Numbered from the stretch's first letter, positions 1 to 6,210 are shown. The stretch: DNA of 6,210 bases from an uncultured Bacteroidales bacterium (GCA_902803195.1 CADCOX010000225.1:1-6210), one strand, 5' to 3'. Made by a program: numbers and translations. Notes: generated from the letters alone by a model not told the origin.

Positions 1-1542
1 CATCAGTGGACGCGCAAGGACTGGGTGGTGCATGCCATCGCCTACATCATCCTCCTGGCCGATGCCATCTACCTCTACCACATCAACTTCGGCTACCACG
101 GTCGCGGCTACGAGACGTTCCTCATGCACGCCTCAGCCATCCTGGCGCTGACGCTGACGGTGTTCTTCCTGTCGTTTAACCGCGAACGCAACGACATCCC
201 TTCGTGGACCTTCGCGTTCAGCGTCATCTCGAGCTTAGTCATCTGCGCTTTCATCGGCTTGGTACTCTGGGGCGGACTCAGCCTCCTGCTCAGTTCGATG
301 AACTGGTTGTTCAGCGTCAACCTCGGCTGGAAATGGTATGCCGTCACGGGCGTGCTCGTCGCAGGCTACCTGCCAGCATTGCTCTTCCTGGGGCGCATCC
401 CAGGCGGCGAGGAGAAGCATGAACGCGAGCCGCTGCGCTCAGGTTTCCTCGCAGGCGTCTTCCGCTATCTCTTCCTGCCGCTCGAAGCGTTGTACATCAT
501 CGTCCTGTTCATCTACGCCGTGCAGATCCTCGTGCGCTGGGAACTGCCCAACGGACAGGTGTCGTGGCTCGTCATCGCCTCGATGGTGGGTCTCGTCGCC
601 ATTGAGTTCGGCCTCTACCCTACCCGTCATGCCGAGAACCGACCCTTCGACCATGCCGTAGCGCGCTGGCTGCCGCTCATCCTGACACCGCTCTTGCTGC
701 TCATGACCGTAGGCATCGTACGTCGCTTCTCCGACTACGGCATCACCATCGCCCGCCTCTACCTGGCCACCCTGAACGCCTGGTTCTACGCGGTCTGCCT
801 CGGCCTCTTCATCAGCCGTGCACGCCGCATCCATTGGATTCCCATCTCCTTCGCAGCCCTCTTCCTGCTCACGTCGGCGCTGCCTATCAACTACACAAGC
901 CTCACACGCCACTCGCTCTTTAAACAAGTGGAACGCGCGCTCAAGCAGGCGAAAGTGACTGACCTGCCGCTGAATGCCGAGCGTTACGATGCCCTCATGA
1001 AGGCGCTGCCACAAGAGGAGCAGAACCGCATCAGCTCCAAGCTCAGCTATCTCGAGAGCACCTTCAACTCGGAAACCATCGAACCGTTAGCGACGCAGAA
1101 ACCCGAACTCATTCACTTCAGACAATACATCAGCGAAGCAGGCGATAGCATCGTTCTCGACAACATGAACAACCTCTATGGCGAAGCTCACTTCACCCAC
1201 CTCCACATCCCCGCAGGTTACACGGAGTTGTACGAGGACGTCGTATGCTACGACCACGCCATCGACCTCAGTCAAGACACCATTGAAGTGCCTGTCAAAC
1301 AAGCTGATAACGAATCCGTTGCCGACACCGTCTTCGTCAGCCTCAAGGCGCTGAAGGCACTGGATCAACGCATGAACGACCTCGTTCTCCTGCCCACTAA
1401 ATCCTCCACCAACCTCTTCTACCTCCAGCGATTCAACGTCTATGGAGGAGCGGTCTACGATAACGGCAAACGCGTCTCCAGCGCCTCCGAGCCGAAGTTG
1501 AACATCACTGGCTATATGCTGACAAAGGGTACTAATGAATAG
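1..1542 (+). CDS. Polytopic inner-membrane protein, DUF4153-like, 5' end missing
   Basis: The frame is open from the first base of the window (codons for HQWTRKDWV precede the GTG at 25), so the true start lies upstream and 25 should not be taken as the start. The visible part is 513 residues. Counting from the codon at base 1, about nine hydrophobic segments are seen near residues 10-28, 40-58, 70-96, 112-130, 150-178, 188-206, 222-240, 252-271 and 277-297. They are followed by a soluble C-terminal part of about 215 residues that is polar, without further membrane segments, and ends with a beta-like stretch (YLQRFNVYGGAVYDNGKRV). This architecture, many helices then a soluble tail, fits the DUF4153 membrane proteins common in Bacteroidales, whose biochemical role is unknown. 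The assignment rests on remembered family shape, not a search. The next gene starts 43 bp after the TAG stop with no terminator or promoter between, so co-transcription is likely. Confidence 0.62.
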   Translation, partial: HQWTRKDWVVHAIAYIILLADAIYLYHINFGYHGRGYETFLMHASAILALTLTVFFLSFNRERNDIPSWTFAFSVISSLVICAFIGLVLWGGLSLLLSSMNWLFSVNLGWKWYAVTGVLVAGYLPALLFLGRIPGGEEKHEREPLRSGFLAGVFRYLFLPLEALYIIVLFIYAVQILVRWELPNGQVSWLVIASMVGLVAIEFGLYPTRHAENRPFDHAVARWLPLILTPLLLLMTVGIVRRFSDYGITIARLYLATLNAWFYAVCLGLFISRARRIHWIPISFAALFLLTSALPINYTSLTRHSLFKQVERALKQAKVTDLPLNAERYDALMKALPQEEQNRISSKLSYLESTFNSETIEPLATQKPELIHFRQYISEAGDSIVLDNMNNLYGEAHFTHLHIPAGYTELYEDVVCYDHAIDLSQDTIEVPVKQADNESVADTVFVSLKALKALDQRMNDLVLLPTKSSTNLFYLQRFNVYGGAVYDNGKRVSSASEPKLNITGYMLTKGTNE

Positions 1543-1585
1543 TCAATCATATTCATCCTAAAAAGAGCATGCTATAAGCAACCCT

Positions 1586-4078
1586 ATGGCACGCCTTACA
1601 AAAGCCCTTCTGCTCATTCTTCTGGCACTGACCAGCGCCTTAAGCACCTTCGCACAGCAGACTTACACCGCACGCGTCGTAGATGCCGCGACCAATGAGC
1701 CTCTGCCCTTCGCCCAAGTCTATGTGGGTGAAGGACGCGGTGCGGTGACTAACTACCAGGGCACTTTCAGCGTCAATGCGTCCCCCGACGAGACGTTCAA
1801 GATCAGCTATATCGGCTATACCTCCGCGTATATTATGGCTGCCGATTTGCCACAGACCGTTCGCCTCAAGGCGACGGAACACCAGTTGCGCGAAGTGACG
1901 GTGACGCCAATTCAGCCGCTTCTGGTGCGTGCTTCCAAAAAACTCTATGCAGAATATAAGAAGCACAGGACAGCCTCTTCCACGTTCTTCTTGCGCATTC
2001 GTAACGACTTCTTTTCGGACTCGGCCACATGGGCAGGGCACAAAGCACAGATGACAGAGGCTTTCATCCAGGGTCAATCTGCCGTCAACCTGCGCCAACC
2101 CGTCGCGCTGACAGGCTATCGCAGCGGCTGGGTGCCGGAAAATCTCTACGGGTCTGGCTACCAATGGTTTCAGCTGGGCGTCATGATGCACGGCGACGAG
2201 ATAAAGTTGCTCAGCAGCAACAACTTCATCACCCCCCTGCACAGACGTGCTTCGAAGAAATACTATGAGAAATACTATCACATCACCTACACCACCGTAA
2301 ATGACGAGAGCGGTCGCCATCTCAGACGCATCACCTTCCGTCGATGGGACGATGTCAAGGAACCCATCATCACAGGAACACTGCTATTGGATGTCAATAC
2401 GTTAGAGCCAATCTCCTTCGATGGTATCATCAACAACATCAGATTCCTTCTTAACGTTGACCAATATCGTGCTCTGGAAACAATCCAACCCCGATTCCAC
2501 ATAGACTACCGCCATGATCATGGATTCACCGAAGTAGCACATTTATTCGCCCGCAACAGGATGAGCAAGCTGGATGAGCGCTACACGATGGTCAATGTAG
2601 GCGCTGTCGACCTGCCAGATGGAGTGCAAATAGATAGGGACAACTTCTGGGCTGCCCTCGACAGTGCGGGATTCAACCAAGACTTCTGGCAAGAGCATGA
2701 GACGGTGATGCGTACCGCTGATGAGGATGCACTCTTCAGCCTCAAGCAGCAAGGTAAGGCAGATTTTTATGATTCCTCTATACCTGATGTAGAAGCTGAG
2801 AAACACTTGGCAGCAGAACAAAGAGCAAAACGAGAACAACGTCGCAGGGACAGCATCGCCCTCAGCCGCATCAGTGGCATCCTAATCTATGATTCCGTCG
2901 CCCGCAAGCCCATTCCTTTTGCCAGAGTGACAGCCTTGAGCAACAACCGGCACACCATGAGCAACCTCCAGGGATTCTTCTACATGAAAATGGGAGTGAC
3001 GGACACCTTACGCTTCCACGCCTACGGCTACGAGGAAAGGCGACTGCCCGTAGCCCACCTAAGCCGCATTGTGTACCTTAGCCCGTTGAAGAAGGACCTG
3101 ATGCCATTCGATATCACGATCAGCACACTTCTGGCGCGATTGAGCGAAAAGCTCATGGCGGAACGACAAGCCCATGAACACGAACGCGCCCCCTTCTTTT
3201 TCAGGCGTCTGCGTAAGATAGAGCATGACACGATCATGACGGAAGCCATTCTCAATGTCTCCTCGGCCCTGCAGATCACACAACCGACGGTCGTGCATGG
3301 ACATCACTTCGTAGCGCTTCACAACGACACAATATCTGATGAAGCCCTCATGCAATATGCCCCGGAAAAGACGGATTCCATGTTGATGGACATCCTGAAC
3401 CCGAATCACATCAACAGTGAAACAGCAAGAAAACTGCGGGAACAAATACGCGAGACAACCATGAAGAGCTACGACAAGATGACGAAAAAGAAAGGGGATT
3501 TCAGAAAGCCGTTCGTTCCCTTACTTGGTACGGGTCGCGAACAGCACTACAAACGTCACTACGACCTTAGCCTGGTTCCATTACGCGATCGTCAGGGCCG
3601 CCATCACGTCCGCATCATCTTCGACCGCAAACCCAATTGGCGTTATCCCGTCATCACAGGCGAGATGCTCATTGACCTCGACAGCCTCCGGCTGCTCAGC
3701 TTCGACGGGATCCTTGATGGTAAATATGCCGTATTCAGTAGAACGAGAAAGGATTACAACATGATTAGCTTACGCCCCTACATCAGCATACATTACGACT
3801 TCAGCCACGAGCGAGGATTCACGGAAGTCATGCACGCCGCCTTTCACACGTCGGTCGGACTGATGGACTTTAGCACCTTCACAGAGGAGTGGTACGTCAT
3901 GATGAACTGCCACGACATGACCATTCCTGCAGAGAGTGAGTTAGGGAATACCGTCGTGCGGATGTATGACGAGGAGCGCGTCACACGCCATCCCCGCCTA
4001 CCCCTGACCAAGCTGCTGCCCGAACTGATTACTTTCGACATTTTCAGCGAGAAAGCAGACTGGCGACTACTCATGTAA
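1586..4078 (+). CDS. Secreted protein with two tandem CarboxypepD_reg-like modules
   Basis: The protein has 830 residues. The ATG at 1586 is chosen because it begins a clean signal peptide: basic start (R3, K6), hydrophobic core 7-19, and a likely signal peptidase I site after TFA at residue 23. No lipobox cysteine is present, so it is probably exported and not a lipoprotein. Residues 26-105 form a CarboxypepD_reg-like beta-sandwich (LPFAQVYV at 40-47, NYQGTFSV at 56-63, IGY at 76-78), followed by a longer domain to about 345. A charged, helix-prone linker (about 400-425, rich in E, K, R, A) leads into a second, diverged copy at about 428-782 (IPFARV, NLQGFFYM, then the same downstream motifs). 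No catalytic motif was seen, so the carboxypeptidase name reflects the fold only. Such domains are common in Bacteroidetes envelope proteins, and a periplasmic or surface role is inferred. The function is unknown. It probably shares a transcript with the upstream membrane protein. Confidence 0.8.
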   Translation: MARLTKALLLILLALTSALSTFAQQTYTARVVDAATNEPLPFAQVYVGEGRGAVTNYQGTFSVNASPDETFKISYIGYTSAYIMAADLPQTVRLKATEHQLREVTVTPIQPLLVRASKKLYAEYKKHRTASSTFFLRIRNDFFSDSATWAGHKAQMTEAFIQGQSAVNLRQPVALTGYRSGWVPENLYGSGYQWFQLGVMMHGDEIKLLSSNNFITPLHRRASKKYYEKYYHITYTTVNDESGRHLRRITFRRWDDVKEPIITGTLLLDVNTLEPISFDGIINNIRFLLNVDQYRALETIQPRFHIDYRHDHGFTEVAHLFARNRMSKLDERYTMVNVGAVDLPDGVQIDRDNFWAALDSAGFNQDFWQEHETVMRTADEDALFSLKQQGKADFYDSSIPDVEAEKHLAAEQRAKREQRRRDSIALSRISGILIYDSVARKPIPFARVTALSNNRHTMSNLQGFFYMKMGVTDTLRFHAYGYEERRLPVAHLSRIVYLSPLKKDLMPFDITISTLLARLSEKLMAERQAHEHERAPFFFRRLRKIEHDTIMTEAILNVSSALQITQPTVVHGHHFVALHNDTISDEALMQYAPEKTDSMLMDILNPNHINSETARKLREQIRETTMKSYDKMTKKKGDFRKPFVPLLGTGREQHYKRHYDLSLVPLRDRQGRHHVRIIFDRKPNWRYPVITGEMLIDLDSLRLLSFDGILDGKYAVFSRTRKDYNMISLRPYISIHYDFSHERGFTEVMHAAFHTSVGLMDFSTFTEEWYVMMNCHDMTIPAESELGNTVVRMYDEERVTRHPRLPLTKLLPELITFDIFSEKADWRLLM
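1661..2620 (+). repeat. Internal protein duplication, copy A
   Basis: Residues about 26-345 of the secreted protein. Landmarks shared in the same order with copy B are PFA.V (41-45), QG.F (58-61), GY (77-78), FF.R.R (134-139), MTEA (156-159), ITG..L.D (262-269), SFDGI (277-281), HIDY (305-308) and GFTEV (313-317). The similarity is at protein level; the DNA has diverged. The edges are approximate. Confidence 0.75.
2867..3931 (+). repeat. Internal protein duplication, copy B
   Basis: Residues about 428-782 of the secreted protein, matching copy A through PFARV (444-448), QGFF (462-465), GY (481-482), FFFRRLR (537-543), MTEA (551-554), ITGEMLIDLD (690-699), SFDGI (705-709), IHY (735-737) and GFTEV (744-748). 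Copy B is about 30 residues longer between MTEA and the ITG strand, with a basic stretch around 614-640. The edges are approximate. Confidence 0.75.
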
Positions 4079-4119
4079 CGCCCCCTTTCAACGATTATAA
4101 CTTTTTTTGCGAACTTTAT

Positions 4120-4151
4120 TTTGGCTAAACAAAGAATACACGCTATCTTTG
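4120..4151 (+). promoter_or_regulatory. Bacteroidetes-type promoter for fic-pyrF
   Basis: TTTG at 4120-4123 (-33 element) and TATCTTTG at 4144-4151 (-7 element, an exact match to TAnnTTTG) are separated by 20 bp, the spacing expected for the primary sigma factor of Bacteroidetes. Transcription would begin a few bases past 4151, leaving a leader of roughly 20-25 nt before the ATG at 4179. The promoter overlaps the 5' extension of the fic frame, so it also rules against a TTG start at 4107. Confidence 0.72.
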
Positions 4152-4178
4152 TGGCGGCAAAAGCATTACCACGAAGAT

Positions 4179-4961
4179 ATGTTCGAACAGGAAATCAAGC
4201 AATACGAAGAAGTGCGGCACGAGTACGAGTCGCACATCAAGGCGAAGATGTCGCCTGAGGACTATATGGACTGGCATGAAGTCTTGTTCTCCTGCCACTC
4301 ATGTGCCATCGAGGGCAATTCATTCACCGTTGACGACACACGCATCTTGAAAGAACAGGGCTTGGCGATGGTGCCTGTGGGACATTCGCTGCTGGAATGT
4401 GCCGAGATAGCCGACCATTTCCGCGCCTTCCGCTATGTGGTCTCGCATCTGGATGCCCCCTTTGACGAGGCTTTGTTGCGCGAGACGAACCGCCTGGTGA
4501 CAGAGAACACCATTGCTTTCCGCGCTCAAGGAGCCGTTGCAGGCGAATACACGACTGAGGATATGGCAGCCGGCGACACGGTGTTTGGCGACCACGAGGC
4601 CTTGGTAGCACGTGTGCCGTCGCTGATGGCGTCAACTGCCGAAGCGTTGCAGCGTGACATCCATCCCATGATCGTGGCAGCCCGCTTTCATGGTTTCTTC
4701 GAATACCTGCACCCCTTCCGCGACGGTAATGGCCGCAAGGGACGTCTCCTCTCCAACTGGATTCTCATGCACGCCGATCATCCGATGCTCATCATCGACA
4801 TCAATGAGCGTGAGGCATACATCAACGCCCTGCGACATATTCGAGGCGAAGGGACCGACGAATTCTTGATTGCGTTCTTCTTCCGAGTAGCCGTGCAGCG
4901 CATGCAAGACGAGTTGGCTCAGAAGAGGCGCAACACGAATCTAGGCCTTTTCCTATTCTAA
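4179..4961 (+). CDS. Fic-domain protein, probable AMP transferase with N-terminal self-inhibitory motif
   Basis: The protein has 260 residues from the ATG at 4179. The frame is open further upstream to a TTG at 4107, but the promoter lies in that stretch, so the ATG is preferred. No clear Shine-Dalgarno is visible, which is usual in Bacteroidetes. The catalytic Fic loop at residues 178-189 reads HPFRDGNGRKGR, a complete HxFx(D/E)GNGRxxR motif with the catalytic histidine at 178. Near the N-terminus, residues 41-46 read SCAIEG, matching the inhibitory helix motif (S/T)xxxE(G/N) with Glu45 as the residue that would block ATP binding. This places it in the N-terminal-inhibited class (class II). 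The helical core includes ECAEIADHFRAFRY at 73-86, and the flap region follows GEY at 122-124, where many relatives have arginine after the tyrosine and this one has threonine. Family activity is usually transfer of AMP from ATP to a target hydroxyl side chain; the target is unknown. It precedes pyrF by 42 bp and is likely co-transcribed with it. Confidence 0.92.
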   Translation: MFEQEIKQYEEVRHEYESHIKAKMSPEDYMDWHEVLFSCHSCAIEGNSFTVDDTRILKEQGLAMVPVGHSLLECAEIADHFRAFRYVVSHLDAPFDEALLRETNRLVTENTIAFRAQGAVAGEYTTEDMAAGDTVFGDHEALVARVPSLMASTAEALQRDIHPMIVAARFHGFFEYLHPFRDGNGRKGRLLSNWILMHADHPMLIIDINEREAYINALRHIRGEGTDEFLIAFFFRVAVQRMQDELAQKRRNTNLGLFLF

Positions 4962-5003
4962 TCAACTGGAACATAATAAGATAAAACAAGAACTAATACA
5001 ACT

Positions 5004-5966
5004 ATGACACGCGAACAACTTTACGAGAACATTCTGCGCAAGCAGAGCTTCCTTTGTGTAGGACTCGACACGGACCTGAAGAAGGTGCCACTGCACCTCA
5101 TCGAACGGGCTGCCAAAGACAAGGACTTCGACCCCATCTTCGAGTTCAACAGTGCCATCATCGACGCGACAGCCCCCTACTGCATCGCCTACAAGCCCAA
5201 TCTGGCCTTCTATGAGGCACACGGCGTGAAGGGGTGGATGGCGTTCGAACGTACGGTGGAGTACATCCGCAACCATTATCCCGACCAGTTCATCATCGCC
5301 GATGCCAAGCGCGGTGATATCGGCAACACCTCGAAACTCTACGCGCGTACCTTCTTTGAGGAGATGGACGTGGACGCCGTGACCGTAGCCCCCTACATGG
5401 GCGAGGACAGCGTGACGCCCTTCCTCGGCTACCCGGGTAAATGGGTAATCCTGCTAGCTTTGACCAGCAACAAAGGAAGTCAGGACTTCCAGACCCAACT
5501 CCTCGCCCCTACCGCCAGGAAGGGGACTGAGCAGCATGCTCACGGTATTGAGGGTGAACGGCTTTTCGAGCGTGTGATACTTCGTAGCCAAGAGTGGGTA
5601 AATGATTATCTCACACAAAAGGCAACCGACACAAAAGATGCGTCCCTTTCCACTCCCCTCCCTGACGGGAGGGGTGAGGGGGTGGGTCTTCTCATGTACG
5701 TCGTAGGTGCCACGCAAGGCTCCGCCTTCGCTGACATCCGTCGCCTCGCCCCCAACCATTTCCTCCTCGTTCCCGGCATCGGTGCCCAAGGCGGCAGCCT
5801 CGAGGAGGTATGCAAGTACGGTTGGAACGACCAATGCGGCCTCATCGTCAACTCCTCCCGTGCCATCATCTACGCCGACTCCACCGAGCGCTATGCCGAC
5901 GTAGCTGCCGAAAAAGCCCACGAAGTGCAGCAGCAAATGGCCACCATACTTCAGCAACACGCATAA
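5004..5966 (+). CDS. pyrF: Orotidine 5'-phosphate decarboxylase (type 2) with two in-frame palindromic insertions
   Basis: It decarboxylates orotidine 5'-phosphate to UMP, the last step of de novo pyrimidine synthesis, in the cytoplasm and as a dimer. The protein has 320 residues. Seen motifs: VGLD at 19-22, FEFN at 46-49, YKPN at 63-66, the catalytic DAKRGD at 100-105 (Lys102, with Asp100 and Asp105), VVGATQG at 233-239, the phosphate-binding PGIGAQGG at 257-264, and NSSR at 283-286 (Arg286). All key residues are present, so it is probably active. It is longer than the roughly 270-275 residues I recall for Bacteroides PyrF. The surplus falls mainly between DFQ (161-163) and GERLFERV (184-191), and between SQEWVND and LMYVVGATQ (about 203-229). 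Both stretches are encoded by a palindromic repeat. The ATG at 5004 is preceded by an A-rich leader, and translation from it gives the expected N-terminus. It lies 42 bp after the Fic gene with no promoter in the gap. Confidence 0.95.
   Translation: MTREQLYENILRKQSFLCVGLDTDLKKVPLHLIERAAKDKDFDPIFEFNSAIIDATAPYCIAYKPNLAFYEAHGVKGWMAFERTVEYIRNHYPDQFIIADAKRGDIGNTSKLYARTFFEEMDVDAVTVAPYMGEDSVTPFLGYPGKWVILLALTSNKGSQDFQTQLLAPTARKGTEQHAHGIEGERLFERVILRSQEWVNDYLTQKATDTKDASLSTPLPDGRGEGVGLLMYVVGATQGSAFADIRRLAPNHFLLVPGIGAQGGSLEEVCKYGWNDQCGLIVNSSRAIIYADSTERYADVAAEKAHEVQQQMATILQQHA
5491..5530 (-). repeat. Palindromic repeat element, copy 1, in frame within pyrF
   Basis: Read on the - strand, these 40 nt match copy 2 (5650-5689, + strand) at 32 positions by hand alignment, with no gaps. 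The core is an imperfect hairpin: CCCCT at 5506-5510 pairs with AGGGG at 5521-5525, then one A-A mismatch, then CC/GG around a GCCA loop (5514-5517). On the coding strand it supplies residues 163-176 of PyrF ([14 protein letters not shown]). The reading frame is kept, with no stop codon. Confidence 0.75.
5650..5689 (+). repeat. Palindromic repeat element, copy 2, in frame within pyrF
   Basis: The core is a perfect 8-bp stem, CCCCTCCC at 5655-5662 and GGGAGGGG at 5667-5674, around a TGAC loop. A purine-rich tail runs to GGGTCT at 5684-5689. It encodes PyrF residues 216-229, including [13 protein letters not shown]. Reading the - strand of copy 1 gives the related peptide [13 protein letters not shown], which shows the same element in the opposite orientation. 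I recall similar PLPxGRGxGVG-type peptides scattered through unrelated bacterial proteins, which would fit a dispersed repeat. Confidence 0.8.
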
Positions 5967-6098
5967 TGATCGCAATGGACTATCTCCGCAAGGAAAGCTG
6001 AGTCAACGTCTCGACAGTCGCGCCCATTCATATGGCTCGAAATGGTGGTTGATGCGCAAGCTTCGACCTTGGAAGATAATGATCTGCACACAACAACT
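5967..6098. other. Non-coding stretch between pyrF and its terminator
   Basis: No convincing gene is present. The only readable frame is an 11-codon one starting at 5966 and overlapping the pyrF stop (TAATG). No tRNA-like fold or repeat was found. It is most simply the 3' untranslated region of the fic-pyrF message, unusually long for an intrinsic terminator, and may contain decayed sequence. Confidence 0.5.
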
Positions 6099-6140
6099 AG
6101 CGGACGAAGGCTTTCACATCTGCCTTCGCCCGCTTTTTTT
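6099..6140 (+). terminator. Intrinsic terminator after pyrF
   Basis: The stem GCGGACGAAGGC (6100-6111) pairs with GCCTTCGCCCGC (6122-6133) with a single A-C mismatch. The loop is 10 nt and seven T residues follow at 6134-6140, with further T-rich sequence beyond. It stands 133 bp past the pyrF stop and probably ends the fic-pyrF transcript. The upstream side lacks a strong A-run, so it looks one-directional. Confidence 0.9.
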
Positions 6141-6170
6141 GTAACTTTCTTATTTTTTTCATCACTAACG

Positions 6171-6195
6171 GGAACATTATTCCTTTTTCTGCGTC
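6171..6195 (+). promoter_or_regulatory. Possible ECF-sigma promoter for a gene beyond the window
   Basis: GGAAC at 6171-6175 and CGTC at 6192-6195 are separated by 16 bp, the general form of promoters read by extracytoplasmic-function sigma factors. It lies after the terminator and points to the right edge, where a new transcription unit would start. The gene it would serve is outside the window, and a chance match cannot be excluded. Confidence 0.35.
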
Positions 6196-6210
6196 TTCAT
6201 AATAGAGCAA

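Noticed and set aside
439..1014. 191-residue open frame on the - strand inside the membrane-protein gene
   Set aside because: Its composition (long runs rich in E, D, Q, R, H) is typical of the antisense of a hydrophobic GC-rich gene. The + strand product has coherent membrane segments.
1640..2320. 226-residue open frame on the - strand inside the secreted-protein gene
   Set aside because: It lies wholly antisense to a frame with a signal peptide and recognisable domains, and has no family features of its own.
4079..4110. Possible terminator after the secreted-protein gene (T-run at 4102-4108)
   Set aside because: No GC-rich stem precedes the T-run; only a poor dyad is present.
5528..5542. 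TGAGCA-GCA-TGCTCA dyad at the edge of repeat copy 1
   Set aside because: It is only 6 bp per arm and has no counterpart beside copy 2, so it is not clearly part of the element.
5454..5975. 173-residue open frame on the - strand across the 3' half of pyrF
   Set aside because: It is antisense to conserved PyrF motifs. Its peptides LTPPVREG and [13 protein letters not shown] are only the repeat elements read on that strand.
5966..6001. 11-codon frame overlapping the pyrF stop (TAATG)
   Set aside because: It is too short, has no recognisable product, and the start-stop overlap can occur by chance.
6142..6149. TAACTTTC as a -7 promoter element
   Set aside because: It differs from TAnnTTTG at the last base and has no TTTG about 20 bp upstream; it lies in the T-rich tail of the terminator.
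1..6210. CRISPR array, insertion sequence, tRNA/rRNA, defence system
   Set aside because: No regularly spaced repeats, transposase, terminal inverted repeats or RNA-gene folds were seen. The Fic protein alone does not make a defence system.

Overview
The window looks like chromosomal DNA from a member of the Bacteroidales, most likely Prevotella-like with a moderately high GC content. Three signs support this: a secreted CarboxypepD_reg-like protein beside a DUF4153-like membrane protein, a promoter matching the Bacteroidetes -33 TTTG / -7 TAnnTTTG consensus, and long-form (type 2) PyrF. No Shine-Dalgarno-like site is evident before any of the starts. The taxon is inferred; there is no rRNA or other marker here.

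Layout, all genes on the + strand. (1) 1-1542: the 3' part of a polytopic membrane protein (DUF4153-like), cut by the left window edge. (2) 1586-4078: a secreted 830-residue protein made of two diverged copies of one module (CarboxypepD_reg-like domain plus a long beta-rich domain). It lies 43 bp downstream of (1) and is probably co-transcribed. (3) 4079-4178: an intergenic region with a good Bacteroidetes-type promoter. (4) 4179-4961: a Fic-domain protein with a complete catalytic motif and an N-terminal self-inhibitory motif. (5) 5004-5966: pyrF, orotidine 5'-phosphate decarboxylase, 42 bp after fic and probably on the same transcript. (6) 5967-6210: no convincing gene; it holds a strong intrinsic terminator (6099-6140) and then a possible ECF-sigma promoter (GGAAC-N16-CGTC) pointing out of the window.

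The genes fall into two likely transcription units: an envelope pair (1 and 2) and fic-pyrF, which starts at the 4120-4151 promoter and ends at the 6099-6140 terminator. I see no functional link between the two units.

The most interesting observation is inside pyrF. Two GC-rich palindromic elements lie in frame within the coding sequence, at 5491-5530 and 5650-5689. They are inverted copies of one 40-nt repeat (32/40 identical by hand alignment) and they flank the stretch that should encode helix alpha-6 of the barrel. They probably account for most of the extra length of this PyrF (320 residues against roughly 270-275 as I recall for Bacteroides). This resembles protein-coding palindromic elements such as the Rickettsia RPEs, though the family here is not one I can name. 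I found no defence system, CRISPR array, insertion sequence or RNA gene.
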